From NCBI GenBank assembly GCA_964539925.1, contig CAZILB010000051.1:1-23909 (forward strand): a stretch of DNA of 23,909 nucleotides, given 5' to 3'. A program made the position numbers and the translations under genes. Shown in pieces: positions 17,383-23,909 of this stretch (its first letter is position 1; each line of letters begins with the position of its first letter). The notes beneath the pieces were generated by a model that was not told the DNA's origin, made no database searches, and saw only the letters and a program-made list of their open reading frames with translations. Origin of the DNA: DP-20 sp964539925 (GTDB lineage: Bacteria > Desulfobacterota > Binatia > UBA9968).

Positions 17383-18659
17383 ATGGCCTGGTTTCTCCAT
17401 CTCGATATGGATGCGTTCTATGCCTCCGTCGAACAAGTTCTCGATCCGAGCCTGAAAGGCAAACCCGTCATTGTCGGCGCGCGCAACAGTCGCGGCGTGG
17501 TGACTTCGGCGTCCTACGAAGCGCGCAAATTCGGCGTGCGCTCGGCGATGCCCGGCTTCCAGGCGAGAAAGCTTTGCCCGCAGGGAATTTTTCTGCCCAA
17601 TCGACGCCGGGCCTACTCGGAGTACTCCGCCAAAGTCTTTGCGATCCTGGAGCAGTATTCGCCGAACNNNNNNNNNNNNNNNNNNNNNNNNNNNNNNNNN
17701 NNNNNNNNNNNNNNNNNNNNNNNNNNNNNNNNNNNNNNNNNNNNNNNNNNNNNNNNNNNNNNNNNNNCTACTCGGAGTACTCCGCCAAAGTCTTTGCGAT
17801 CCTGGAGCAGTATTCGCCGAACGTTCGCGCGCTATCCATCGATGAAGGACTCGTCGATCTTACCGGCACCGAGCGGCTCTTCGGTCCGCCGCTCAAAACT
17901 GCCGATACCATCATCCATCGAATCGAATCCGAGCTCGGCCTGCCCTCTTCCGCTGGCCTCTCGACGAGCCGAGTGACGGCAAAAATCGCGGCAACCGTGG
18001 CCAAACCGCGCGGCTTGATCTACGTTCCCGCCGGAGCGGAGAAAGACTTTCTCTCGCCGCTCCCTGTGGATATGATTCCCGGCGTCGGCCCCAAGACCCA
18101 TCACAGACTCATCCAAAAAGGCATCAAGACCGCCGGCGATCTCTTATCGCGCGCAGAGTTGGCAGCGCGCTACTTGGGCCTGCCAGATGCGCCTGAACGC
18201 CACCTCCATCACGATCATTCCATCGGCAACGAAACCACTCTCGATAAGCCGCTGAAGACGATCCCGCAGATGGACGAAACTCTCTGGGAACTGGTCGAGG
18301 AAGTCGGCGGCCGGCTGCGCCGCGAAGAACTTTTCGCCCGCTGCTTGACGGTCAAGATCCGCTACACTAATTTTCAGACCATCACCCGCTCGCGCACCCT
18401 GCCTGAGCCGACTTGTTTCGACAAGGAGATCTTCGCCGTAGTGAGTGACCTCTTGCGGCAAAACCTCCTTCGCGGCCGCGCGGTGCGTCTGCTCGGCGTC
18501 AGCGCCAGCGCGCTCCAAACGAGCGGCTGGCAGGAGGCTCTGCTCGACCGCGACCGACGTCAATCCTACGAGAAGCTCTACAAGGGCATTGACGAGCTGC
18601 GCCGCAAATACGGCGACGACGCCGTCGGCGCGGCCACACCGCGCCACCGTGCCGGTTGA
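17383..18659 (+). CDS. dinB: DNA polymerase IV (Y-family translesion polymerase), split by a false gap
   Basis: The frame is broken by 100 N at 17668-17767, but the flanking 55 bases are identical. Joining 17383-17667 to 17823-18659 gives an intact 373-residue protein of typical length. It copies damaged DNA with low fidelity. Motifs: FLHLDMDAFYASVEQ with Asp8; SYEARKFGVRSAMP; LSIDEGLVDLTG with the catalytic Asp102-Glu103 pair; GLSTSRVTAKIAATVAKP; the helix-hairpin-helix PVDMIPGVGPKTHHRL; and a C-terminal little-finger domain from about residue 240. I see no C-terminal beta-clamp motif that I can name with confidence. The start is fixed by the conserved N-terminus. hemE begins 47 bases downstream. 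Confidence 0.94.
17613..17822. other. False assembly gap: 55-base duplicate on both sides of 100 N
   Basis: Bases 17613-17667 and 17768-17822 are identical over 55 positions, separated by 100 N (17668-17767). Collapsing them restores one dinB frame. It is the same artefact and the same overlap length as at 15716-15925, which points to a de Bruijn assembly with a k-mer of about 55. Confidence 0.95.
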
Positions 18660-18706
18660 TTTTCCTCGCAAAGCTTCCTACTGTTTTGACGACCTGCTCA
18701 AACAAC

Positions 18707-19741
18707 ATGGCCAAGACCGACCATCCATTTCTCGCCGCTTGCCGCCGCGAACCGACTTCCTACACACCTATATGGCTGATGCGCCAGGCGGGGCGTTACA
18801 TGGAAGACTACCGCAAGCTGCGCGCTCAGTATGATTTTCTCGATCTCTGCAAGCGCCCGGACCTGGCCGCGGAGATAACCGTCACGCCGGTGGAGCGTCT
18901 GGGCGTCGACGCGGCGATTTTGTTCGCCGACATCTTGCTCGTTCTCGAACCCATGGGCGTCGGTTTGGAATACTCCAAGGGCGACGGCCCGGTGATTCAT
19001 CGACCGGTGCGCAACGGCAAAGATGTCGACGGGTTGAAACACTTCGATCCGGAGCGGGAGCTTTCGTTCGTGTACGACGCGGTGAAAAAAATCCGCAAAG
19101 CGCTCGGTAACAAAGTGCCGCTGATCGGCTTTGCCGGCGCACCGTTTACGCTGGCTTCTTATCTCATCGAAGGCAGCGGGTCGCGCAACTACGTGCACAC
19201 CAAAAAACTTTTTTACAATGCCCCGGAGGCATGGCAGCGCTTGATGGAGCGGCTCGCCAAGGTCGTCGCCGAATATTTGAATTGCCAGATCGCCGCCGGC
19301 GCTCAGGCCGTCCAGCTTTTCGACAGTTGGGCCGGCTGCCTGACGCCGCCGGATTATGAAAAATACGCGGCGCCTCACACCAAAGCGGTGATCGACGCCC
19401 TCGCTCCGGGCGTTCCGGTGATCCACTTCAGCACCGGCACCGCCGGGGCGTTAAAACAGATCCGCGCCGCCGGCGGCGACGTGATCGGCCTGGACTGGCG
19501 CATCAATCTCAACGAGGGCTGGGCAACGGTCGGTCACGATGTCGCGATTCAAGGCAATTTCGATCCGGTCGCGCTGTTCGCCTCGCCCAAAGAAATCAAG
19601 CTTCGCGCCGCCGATATTCTCCACCGCGCCGCCGGCCACCCCGGCCATATATTCAATCTCGGCCACGGCGTCTTGCCGGAAACCCCGGTGGAACACGTCA
19701 TCGCCCTGGTCAACGCGGTGCACGAACTCAGCGCGCGGTGA
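18707..19741 (+). CDS. hemE: Uroporphyrinogen decarboxylase
   Basis: A 344-residue cytoplasmic enzyme that removes the four acetate carboxyls of uroporphyrinogen III to give coproporphyrinogen III. Both family signatures are present: PIWLMRQAGRYMEDYR (from residue 21) and GFAGAPFTLASYLIEG (from 141). LFADILL near 72-78 contains the essential active-site aspartate, and HFSTGTAG and the C-terminal NLGHGVLPETPVEHV are also typical. The ATG at 18707 gives the normal family length and N-terminus; an in-frame TTG at 18656 overlapping the dinB stop would add 17 unconserved residues. It is the first gene of a hemE-hemH-hemY row; 82 bases separate it from hemH. Confidence 0.97.
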   Translation: MAKTDHPFLAACRREPTSYTPIWLMRQAGRYMEDYRKLRAQYDFLDLCKRPDLAAEITVTPVERLGVDAAILFADILLVLEPMGVGLEYSKGDGPVIHRPVRNGKDVDGLKHFDPERELSFVYDAVKKIRKALGNKVPLIGFAGAPFTLASYLIEGSGSRNYVHTKKLFYNAPEAWQRLMERLAKVVAEYLNCQIAAGAQAVQLFDSWAGCLTPPDYEKYAAPHTKAVIDALAPGVPVIHFSTGTAGALKQIRAAGGDVIGLDWRINLNEGWATVGHDVAIQGNFDPVALFASPKEIKLRAADILHRAAGHPGHIFNLGHGVLPETPVEHVIALVNAVHELSAR

Positions 19742-19772
19742 GCAACTTTCTTTCACACTGCCTCCGCTTGAA

Positions 19773-19810
19773 CCCCCGCCCGCTTGCGGGAGAGGACAGG
19801 GTGAGGGTTA
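19773..19810. repeat. Short palindromic intergenic repeat between hemE and hemH
   Basis: CCCGC-TT-GCGGG at 19779-19790 is followed by AGAGGACAGGGTGAGGGTT. The words CCCGCTTGCGGGAGAGG and CAGGGTGAGGG occur together as a common intergenic palindrome in many proteobacteria. Without a T tract it is not an intrinsic terminator; it may stabilise the hemE end of the message. Confidence 0.5.
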
Positions 19811-19823
19811 AGGTCGGTCATCT

Positions 19824-20768
19824 ATGACTATAACGCACGACGCAGTACTGCTCATCGCCTTCGGCAGCCCCGCTTCGCCGGACGAAATTCGCCCATTCCT
19901 CGCTCGCGTCACAAAAGGAATCCCGATCCCGCCCGAGCGTCTGGAAGAAGTCGCGCATCACTATCGAGCGGTCGGCGGCAAGTCGCCGCTCCAGGAAATC
20001 ACTTTCCGCCAAGCACACGCGCTGCAAAAATTATTGATCGAAGGCGGCACGCCGCTACCCGTTTACGTCGGCATGCGCAACTCGTCGCCCTTCTTCGCAG
20101 AGACGCTCCAACGAATGAACGGCGACGGCGTGAAAAGAGCGTTGGGATTCATTCTCTCGTCGCACCGCAGCGAAGCAAGCTGGGAGCGCTATCAGAAAAA
20201 TATTGCCGATGCCCGAGCCGAGCTTGGCGGAAACGCACCGGCCGTCGAGTTCTCGGAAGGCTGGCACGACCATCCGCTTTTCGTGCAATGCTGGGCGGAG
20301 CTGATACAATCGGCCTTTGCCGGGATTCCGTCGGATCGAAGAGCCGCCGCGCCGCTGCTCTTCACCGCCCATAGTTTGCCCGCGGCCATGGCGGCGCGTT
20401 CGCCGTACGTCGAGCAGTTGCATAAAAGCGCACGGTTGATCGCCGACAAGCTCGGCCATTCGCGCTGGTCGCTCGCCTATCAGAGCCGGAGCGGCAAGCC
20501 GACCGATCCCTGGCTCGAACCAGACATCGGCGCCGCCCTGCAAAAGCTCGCCGCCGAAGGACACAAAGAAATCGTCGTCGCGCCGATCGGCTTTGTCTGC
20601 GATCACGTCGAAGTGCTCTACGATCTCGACATCGAAACGCGGAAGATCGCCGCCGAGCTGAAGTTGAATATGGTGCGCGCGCGCTGCCCCAACGACCACC
20701 CGACATTTGTCCGCATGATCGCCGATGTAATCGCCCACAAGGTGCAACCGGTCGAGGATGGAAGATAG
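19824..20768 (+). CDS. hemH: Ferrochelatase (coproporphyrin- or protoporphyrin-type)
   Basis: A 314-residue enzyme that inserts Fe2+ into a porphyrin. LLFTAHSLP holds the catalytic His183, and FVCDHVEVLYDLDIE holds the partner Glu263, both at about the positions of the Bacillus subtilis enzyme. HHYRAVGGKSPLQEIT and QSRSGKPTDPWLEPD also resemble the Gram-positive enzyme more than the E. coli one. At residue 13, where coproporphyrin ferrochelatases of Firmicutes have an iron-ligating tyrosine (AYGTP), this protein has phenylalanine (AFGSP). The length fits both classes. There is no membrane segment or C-terminal Fe-S cysteine cluster. Between hemE and hemY it reproduces the hemEHY order. Whether the substrate is coproporphyrin III or protoporphyrin IX depends on genes outside the window. 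Confidence 0.94.
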   Translation: MTITHDAVLLIAFGSPASPDEIRPFLARVTKGIPIPPERLEEVAHHYRAVGGKSPLQEITFRQAHALQKLLIEGGTPLPVYVGMRNSSPFFAETLQRMNGDGVKRALGFILSSHRSEASWERYQKNIADARAELGGNAPAVEFSEGWHDHPLFVQCWAELIQSAFAGIPSDRRAAAPLLFTAHSLPAAMAARSPYVEQLHKSARLIADKLGHSRWSLAYQSRSGKPTDPWLEPDIGAALQKLAAEGHKEIVVAPIGFVCDHVEVLYDLDIETRKIAAELKLNMVRARCPNDHPTFVRMIADVIAHKVQPVEDGR

Positions 20769-20806
20769 AAGATGGCGGATCGCGATTCTCGATCATCCAT
20801 CCTCGA
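20752..20806. repeat. Inverted repeat at the hemH/hemY junction
   Basis: TCGAGGATGGA at 20752-20762 (the last codons of hemH) is exactly complementary to TCCATCCTCGA at 20796-20806. The 33 bases between are rich in GAT/ATC words, with GGATCGCGATTC at the centre. It fills most of the 56-base space before hemY. A large hairpin could form in the message; it may be a REP-like element that has entered the 3' end of hemH. Confidence 0.5.
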
Positions 20807-20824
20807 TCTTCGATCTCCCTTGCT

Positions 20825-22249
20825 ATGAAGCGCATCATCGTCATCGGCGGCGGTATTGCCGGGCTCGCGGCCGCCCACCGCCTTGTTGAGCTTAACAACG
20901 ATAAATTTCTCGGCATCGAAGTGCTGCTCCTTGAAGCTTCTGCCCGCCTCGGCGGTTCCATCGCCACGGAGCGAGTCGGCGACTTTCTCATCGAGGCCGG
21001 CCCCGATTCCTTCATCACGGAAAAGCCCTGGGCGTTAGGCCTCTGCGAGCGTATCGGATTGACATCGCGGCTGGTGTCGACCCAGGCGGCTTATCAGAGA
21101 ATCTACATCGTCCAGGGCGGCAAACTCGAACTGCTGCCGGAGGGCTTTTTCTTGCTCGCACCGACCAGGCTTTGGCCCTTTCTCCGGACGCCGCTCATTT
21201 CCTGGGGCGGCAAGCTGCGCATGGCGGCCGAGCTCTTTTTACCGCGGGCTGAAGGCATTAACGATGAGAGTCTCGGCGCCTTCGTGCGCCGGCGCTTTGG
21301 CCGCGAGGCGCTCGAGCGCGTCGCGCAGCCGCTGGTCGGGGGCATCTATGCGTCCGATCCGGAACAACTCAGCCTCGGCGCAACCATGCCGCGATTCAAG
21401 GAAATGGAACGCCAAAGGCGCAGCATCATCCGCGCCATGTGGTCCGAGCGCCGCCGCACCCGCAGCCGTGAGGCTGGCAGCGGCGCGCGCTGGAGCCTGT
21501 TCGTCACGCTCACGGGCGGTATGCAGGAACTTATCGACAAGCTCGTCGGTCGCTTGCCCGACGGCAGTGTCCGTATTGATACTCCGGTAAACGCCGTCAC
21601 TTACGAAGCAAGCAAACAAAACTGGCGGGTTGCGACCCGTGGAAGAGAGGATTTTCATGCGGACGGCGTGATTCTCGCTGTCCCAGCTTTCCACGCCGCC
21701 GAAATCTTGCGCCCCGTCGTAAACGACGCGGCCAACGAACTCCGGCAAATCTCCTACGCCTCCACCGCGACCATCAATCTCGCTTATCGGCGCGAGAATT
21801 TCCCGCGCCAACCGGATAGTTTCGGCTTTGTCGTGCCGGCGATCGAACGCCGCAAAATCATGGCGTGCACCTTCAGCAGCTTGAAGTATCCCGGCAGAGC
21901 CCCGCCGGGCCATATACTGCTGCGGGCTTTTGTCGGCGGCGCGCTCCAGCCGGAACTGTTCGACGCCGACGATTCCGAGATGGAGAAAACCGTGCGCGAT
22001 GAGCTGGCGAGCCTGCTCGGCGTCACCGCCCGGCCGCTGCTCTCACGCATCTGGCGCCATCCAAAATCAATGCCGCAGTATCACGTCGGGCACGAAGCGC
22101 GCATCCGACGAATTACAAACTCTTTAAGCGAATTTTCCACCCTGGCCCTCGCCGGCAGCGCCTATCACGGCGTCGGCATCGCCGACTGCGTCCGCACCGG
22201 CGAACAAGCCGCGGAAAAAGTCGTCGGCCAATTCCAATTGAGCCCGTAG
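20825..22249 (+). CDS. hemY: FAD-dependent protoporphyrinogen/coproporphyrinogen oxidase (HemY/CgoX type)
   Basis: A 474-residue flavoenzyme that oxidises a porphyrinogen to the porphyrin by three two-electron steps, using oxygen. The N-terminal Rossmann motif is RIIVIGGGIAGLAAAHRL (residues 3-20). LEASARLGGSIATERVGDF follows with the second FAD contacts, then IEAGPDSFI. LVGGIYASDPEQLSL lies mid-protein as in other HemY proteins. The C-terminus LALAGSAYHGVGIADCVRTG is the conserved FAD-closing segment. The oxygen-dependent HemY type is distinct from the short flavodoxin-like HemG. As the third gene of hemE-hemH-hemY it acts just before HemH. The preceding sequence has no good Shine-Dalgarno sequence. 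Confidence 0.95.
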   Translation: MKRIIVIGGGIAGLAAAHRLVELNNDKFLGIEVLLLEASARLGGSIATERVGDFLIEAGPDSFITEKPWALGLCERIGLTSRLVSTQAAYQRIYIVQGGKLELLPEGFFLLAPTRLWPFLRTPLISWGGKLRMAAELFLPRAEGINDESLGAFVRRRFGREALERVAQPLVGGIYASDPEQLSLGATMPRFKEMERQRRSIIRAMWSERRRTRSREAGSGARWSLFVTLTGGMQELIDKLVGRLPDGSVRIDTPVNAVTYEASKQNWRVATRGREDFHADGVILAVPAFHAAEILRPVVNDAANELRQISYASTATINLAYRRENFPRQPDSFGFVVPAIERRKIMACTFSSLKYPGRAPPGHILLRAFVGGALQPELFDADDSEMEKTVRDELASLLGVTARPLLSRIWRHPKSMPQYHVGHEARIRRITNSLSEFSTLALAGSAYHGVGIADCVRTGEQAAEKVVGQFQLSP

Positions 22250-22324
22250 CGCACACTCCACGCACTTTCGTTACCGTTCGATGCCGCCAGCCCATACGGT
22301 TCGCGTTCGCACGCTGCATTTTTT

Positions 22325-22354
22325 GTAGGGCGGGTTTCAAACCCCGCCCCTTAC
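22325..22354. repeat. Imperfect palindrome, GGGCGGGTTT-AAACCCCGCCC type
   Basis: GTAGGGCGGGTTT at 22325-22337 faces AAACCCCGCCCCTTAC at 22339-22354, giving a GC-rich hairpin with single-base bulges. This word pair is a common intergenic repeat in environmental proteobacteria and relatives. No T run follows on the plus strand, so it is at most a Rho-type or processing signal for the haem transcript. The rest of 22250-22400 contains only the putative promoter of the next gene. Confidence 0.5.
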
Positions 22355-22364
22355 ATCTTTCCCC

Positions 22365-22394
22365 TTGACTCCCGCACAAACGCCGGATTATGAC
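22365..22394 (+). promoter_or_regulatory. Possible promoter giving a leaderless amidohydrolase message
   Basis: TTGACT (22365-22370) and TATGAC (22389-22394) are 18 bases apart (5 of 6 and 4 of 6 matches). The expected transcription start, about 7 bases after the -10, falls on or within a base or two of the ATG at 22401, and there is no Shine-Dalgarno sequence before that ATG. Confidence 0.42.
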
Positions 22395-22400
22395 TCCGAT

Positions 22401-23240
22401 ATGTTCATCATCGACTCTCAAGTTCATATCTGGGCGCCCGAGACACCGGCGACGCCTTACGCGACGGAAAGCGCCTCCAAACCGCATCGCGAGTTTCCGC
22501 TCGGCGCCGAAGAGCTCTTGCGCGAAATGGACACGGCCGGCGTCGCGCGCTGCGTGCTCGTGCCGCCGACTTGGGAAGCCGACCGCAACGATACTTCGCT
22601 GCAAGCCGCCCGGCATTATCCCGACCGTTTCGCTGTCATGGGTCGATTGTCTCTCACCAAGCCCGACAGTCGCAGCCGGATGGCGACCTGGAAAGTGCAG
22701 CCGCATATGCTCGGCATCCGCATGGTTTTCAACCGCGGCCAATCGGCTGAATGGTTGAACGACGGTACTGCCGATTGGTTCTGGGACGATGCCGAGCGCT
22801 ACGATATTCCGGTGATGGCCATGGCGCCCAATGATGTGCCGAAGCTGGGTGAAATCGCCGAGCGTCACCCGGGTTTGCGGCTTATTGTCGATCACATGGG
22901 GCTCAACTCGGTACTGCGCGGCAAACCGCTCGGTCCGTCGGTGGATAACGTGGTCAAGCTCGCGCGGCTGAAAAACGTCGCCGTCAAAGTTTCCGCTTTA
23001 CCGTGCTACGTCGACGAGCCGTACCCTTTTCCGTCGCTGCATCCGCTGGTGCGCCGGGTCGTCGACGCCTTCGGTCCACACCGCTGTTTCTGGGGCACCG
23101 ATCTTTCACACCTTCCATGCCCTTACAAACAAGTGGTGACGTTATTCACCGAAGAGATGAAATCGCTATCCACCGCTGAACTGGATTGGATCATGGGCCG
23201 AGGACTCGCCGAGTGGCTCGGCTGGCCGCTGCCGAAATAG
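22401..23240 (+). CDS. Amidohydrolase family protein (COG3618-like lactonase/hydrolase), third copy
   Basis: A 279-residue TIM-barrel hydrolase related to fuconolactonase and 2-pyrone-4,6-dicarboxylate lactonase. It starts FIIDSQVHIW, where the first histidine of the family HxH is glutamine (Gln7) while His9 is kept. LIVDHMGLN (His165) and FWGTDLSHLPCPY (Asp234) supply the usual later metal or catalytic positions. It is shorter than the two upstream amidohydrolases and belongs to a different subgroup. The start at 22401 is chosen because the protein then begins at the conserved first strand; the frame is open back to a TTG at 22365, which would lie on the putative promoter. A dienelactone hydrolase follows after 16 bases with a strong ribosome binding site, so the pair probably forms an operon for lactone or ring-fission-product hydrolysis. 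Confidence 0.85.
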   Translation: MFIIDSQVHIWAPETPATPYATESASKPHREFPLGAEELLREMDTAGVARCVLVPPTWEADRNDTSLQAARHYPDRFAVMGRLSLTKPDSRSRMATWKVQPHMLGIRMVFNRGQSAEWLNDGTADWFWDDAERYDIPVMAMAPNDVPKLGEIAERHPGLRLIVDHMGLNSVLRGKPLGPSVDNVVKLARLKNVAVKVSALPCYVDEPYPFPSLHPLVRRVVDAFGPHRCFWGTDLSHLPCPYKQVVTLFTEEMKSLSTAELDWIMGRGLAEWLGWPLPK

Positions 23241-23256
23241 ACAGGAGGAACCCATT

Positions 23257-23909
23257 GTGAAGATTCTCAATCGCGATTTGACGCAAGAGAAAGACGGCGT
23301 GCCGGGATACCTGGCTCATCCCGACCGCAAAGAGGCCGGGCCCGCGGTGATGATCGTCCATCACCACTACGGCGTCACCGGCAACATGAAGGTCAACGTC
23401 TGCAACTTCGCAAAACTGGGCTACACGACCCTGGTCCCCGATCTCTACAAAATGCTCGGTGAAACCGACGGCGTCCACGAAGCGCAAAAGAAAACCACTG
23501 ACGGGCAGTTTGTGGAGATCCTCAGCCACGCCTGGAACTATCTGAAGTCGAGGCCGGAGGTCGACGCCAAGCGCTGCGCCGTGGTCGGCTATTGCATGGG
23601 CGGGCGCATCGGTATCCACTTCGTCGCCGCCACGCCGAGCGTGCGCGCCTTCGTCGGCTATTATCCGTCGGTGCGCGACGAAGGCCCGGGCTCGTTAAGG
23701 CCGCGTCATCCCAACGAAGCGGTGAAGGACATCAAATGCCCGTCGCAGATTTTCTTCGGCTCCAACGATCATGTCGCGAGCATCCCCGTGCAGCAAAAGT
23801 TGATGGCGGCCTTTCAGGCAAACGGCCAGCCCCTCGACTGGCACTACTTTCACCGCGTCGGCCACGGCTACGCCATGGCGGACGGCGAGTGCTACGATCC
23901 CAAGCTGGC
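23257..23909 (+). CDS. Dienelactone hydrolase family protein (3' end outside the window)
   Basis: An alpha/beta-hydrolase of the carboxymethylenebutenolidase family (PF01738); 217 residues are readable and the frame is still open at the window end, so it is nearly complete (the family is usually about 230-260). GTG start at 23257 with AGGAGGA at 23243-23249 and a 7-base spacer. VVGYCMGGRIG carries the nucleophile Cys113, in the cysteine form of the elbow that marks dienelactone hydrolases; GSNDHVASIP carries Asp171 and VGHGYAMAD carries His203, close to the positions in the Pseudomonas enzyme. VMIVHHHYGVTGNMK is the oxyanion-hole region. Many family members are not true dienelactone hydrolases, so the substrate is open. 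Operonic with the preceding amidohydrolase. Confidence 0.9.
   Translation, partial: MKILNRDLTQEKDGVPGYLAHPDRKEAGPAVMIVHHHYGVTGNMKVNVCNFAKLGYTTLVPDLYKMLGETDGVHEAQKKTTDGQFVEILSHAWNYLKSRPEVDAKRCAVVGYCMGGRIGIHFVAATPSVRAFVGYYPSVRDEGPGSLRPRHPNEAVKDIKCPSQIFFGSNDHVASIPVQQKLMAAFQANGQPLDWHYFHRVGHGYAMADGECYDPKL

Noticed and set aside
18656..18706. TTG start at 18656 for hemE
   Set aside because: The extra 17 residues are not HemE-like, and the ATG at 18707 gives the usual N-terminus and length.

Overview
The window is high-GC bacterial DNA with densely packed genes, short intergenic spaces and no rRNA, tRNA, CRISPR array or transposase that I can see. The gene content suggests an uncultured Gram-negative soil or sediment lineage of the deltaproteobacterial / Binatota / Tectomicrobia kind. 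The grounds are several PF04909 amidohydrolases, an orphan NMT1/SsuA-type binding protein, a secretin-like exported protein, and common GC-rich palindromic intergenic repeats. This placement is inference; no phylogenetic marker was tested. Three 100-N gaps show that the sequence is a scaffold from short-read assembly. Two of them are flanked by identical 55-base sequences, so they are unmerged contig overlaps and not real gaps.

Layout. 1-4918 (+): a catabolic or accessory block. It holds an amidohydrolase, a secreted ABC-type substrate-binding protein, a small exported secretin-like protein, a repeat-bearing intergenic stretch, a second amidohydrolase, and an overlapping Asp/Glu racemase-superfamily protein of the maleate isomerase/arylmalonate decarboxylase type. 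4912-8818 (-): a hisC - VOC protein - recD2 run, converging with the first block by a 7-base overlap. 8819-9167 is the divergent control region. 9168-12535 (+): a very long coiled-coil protein (broken by a true assembly gap) followed by two different single-domain KaiC/RadA-like ATPases. This is the least familiar module in the window and the best candidate for an undescribed system. 12688-15538 (+): clpB, an overlapping 54-residue very basic ORF, and a strong intrinsic terminator. 15544-18659 (+): a DHA2-type MFS exporter, a 50-residue upstream ORF, and dinB (DNA polymerase IV). 18707-22249 (+): hemE-hemH-hemY, the last steps of haem synthesis in the same order as the Bacillus hemEHY operon. 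22401-23909 (+): a third amidohydrolase (COG3618-like), possibly read from a leaderless transcript, then a dienelactone hydrolase cut off by the window end.

How the genes fit together. The haem trio forms a clear pathway from uroporphyrinogen III towards haem; whether by the coproporphyrin or the protoporphyrin route cannot be settled here. The amidohydrolases, racemase-like enzyme, binding protein and dienelactone hydrolase look like pieces of ring-cleavage or carboxylic-acid catabolism, but no substrate can be assigned. ClpB, RecD2 and DinB are protein- and DNA-damage functions. The coiled-coil/KaiC module lies directly before clpB, with no visible strong terminator between them.
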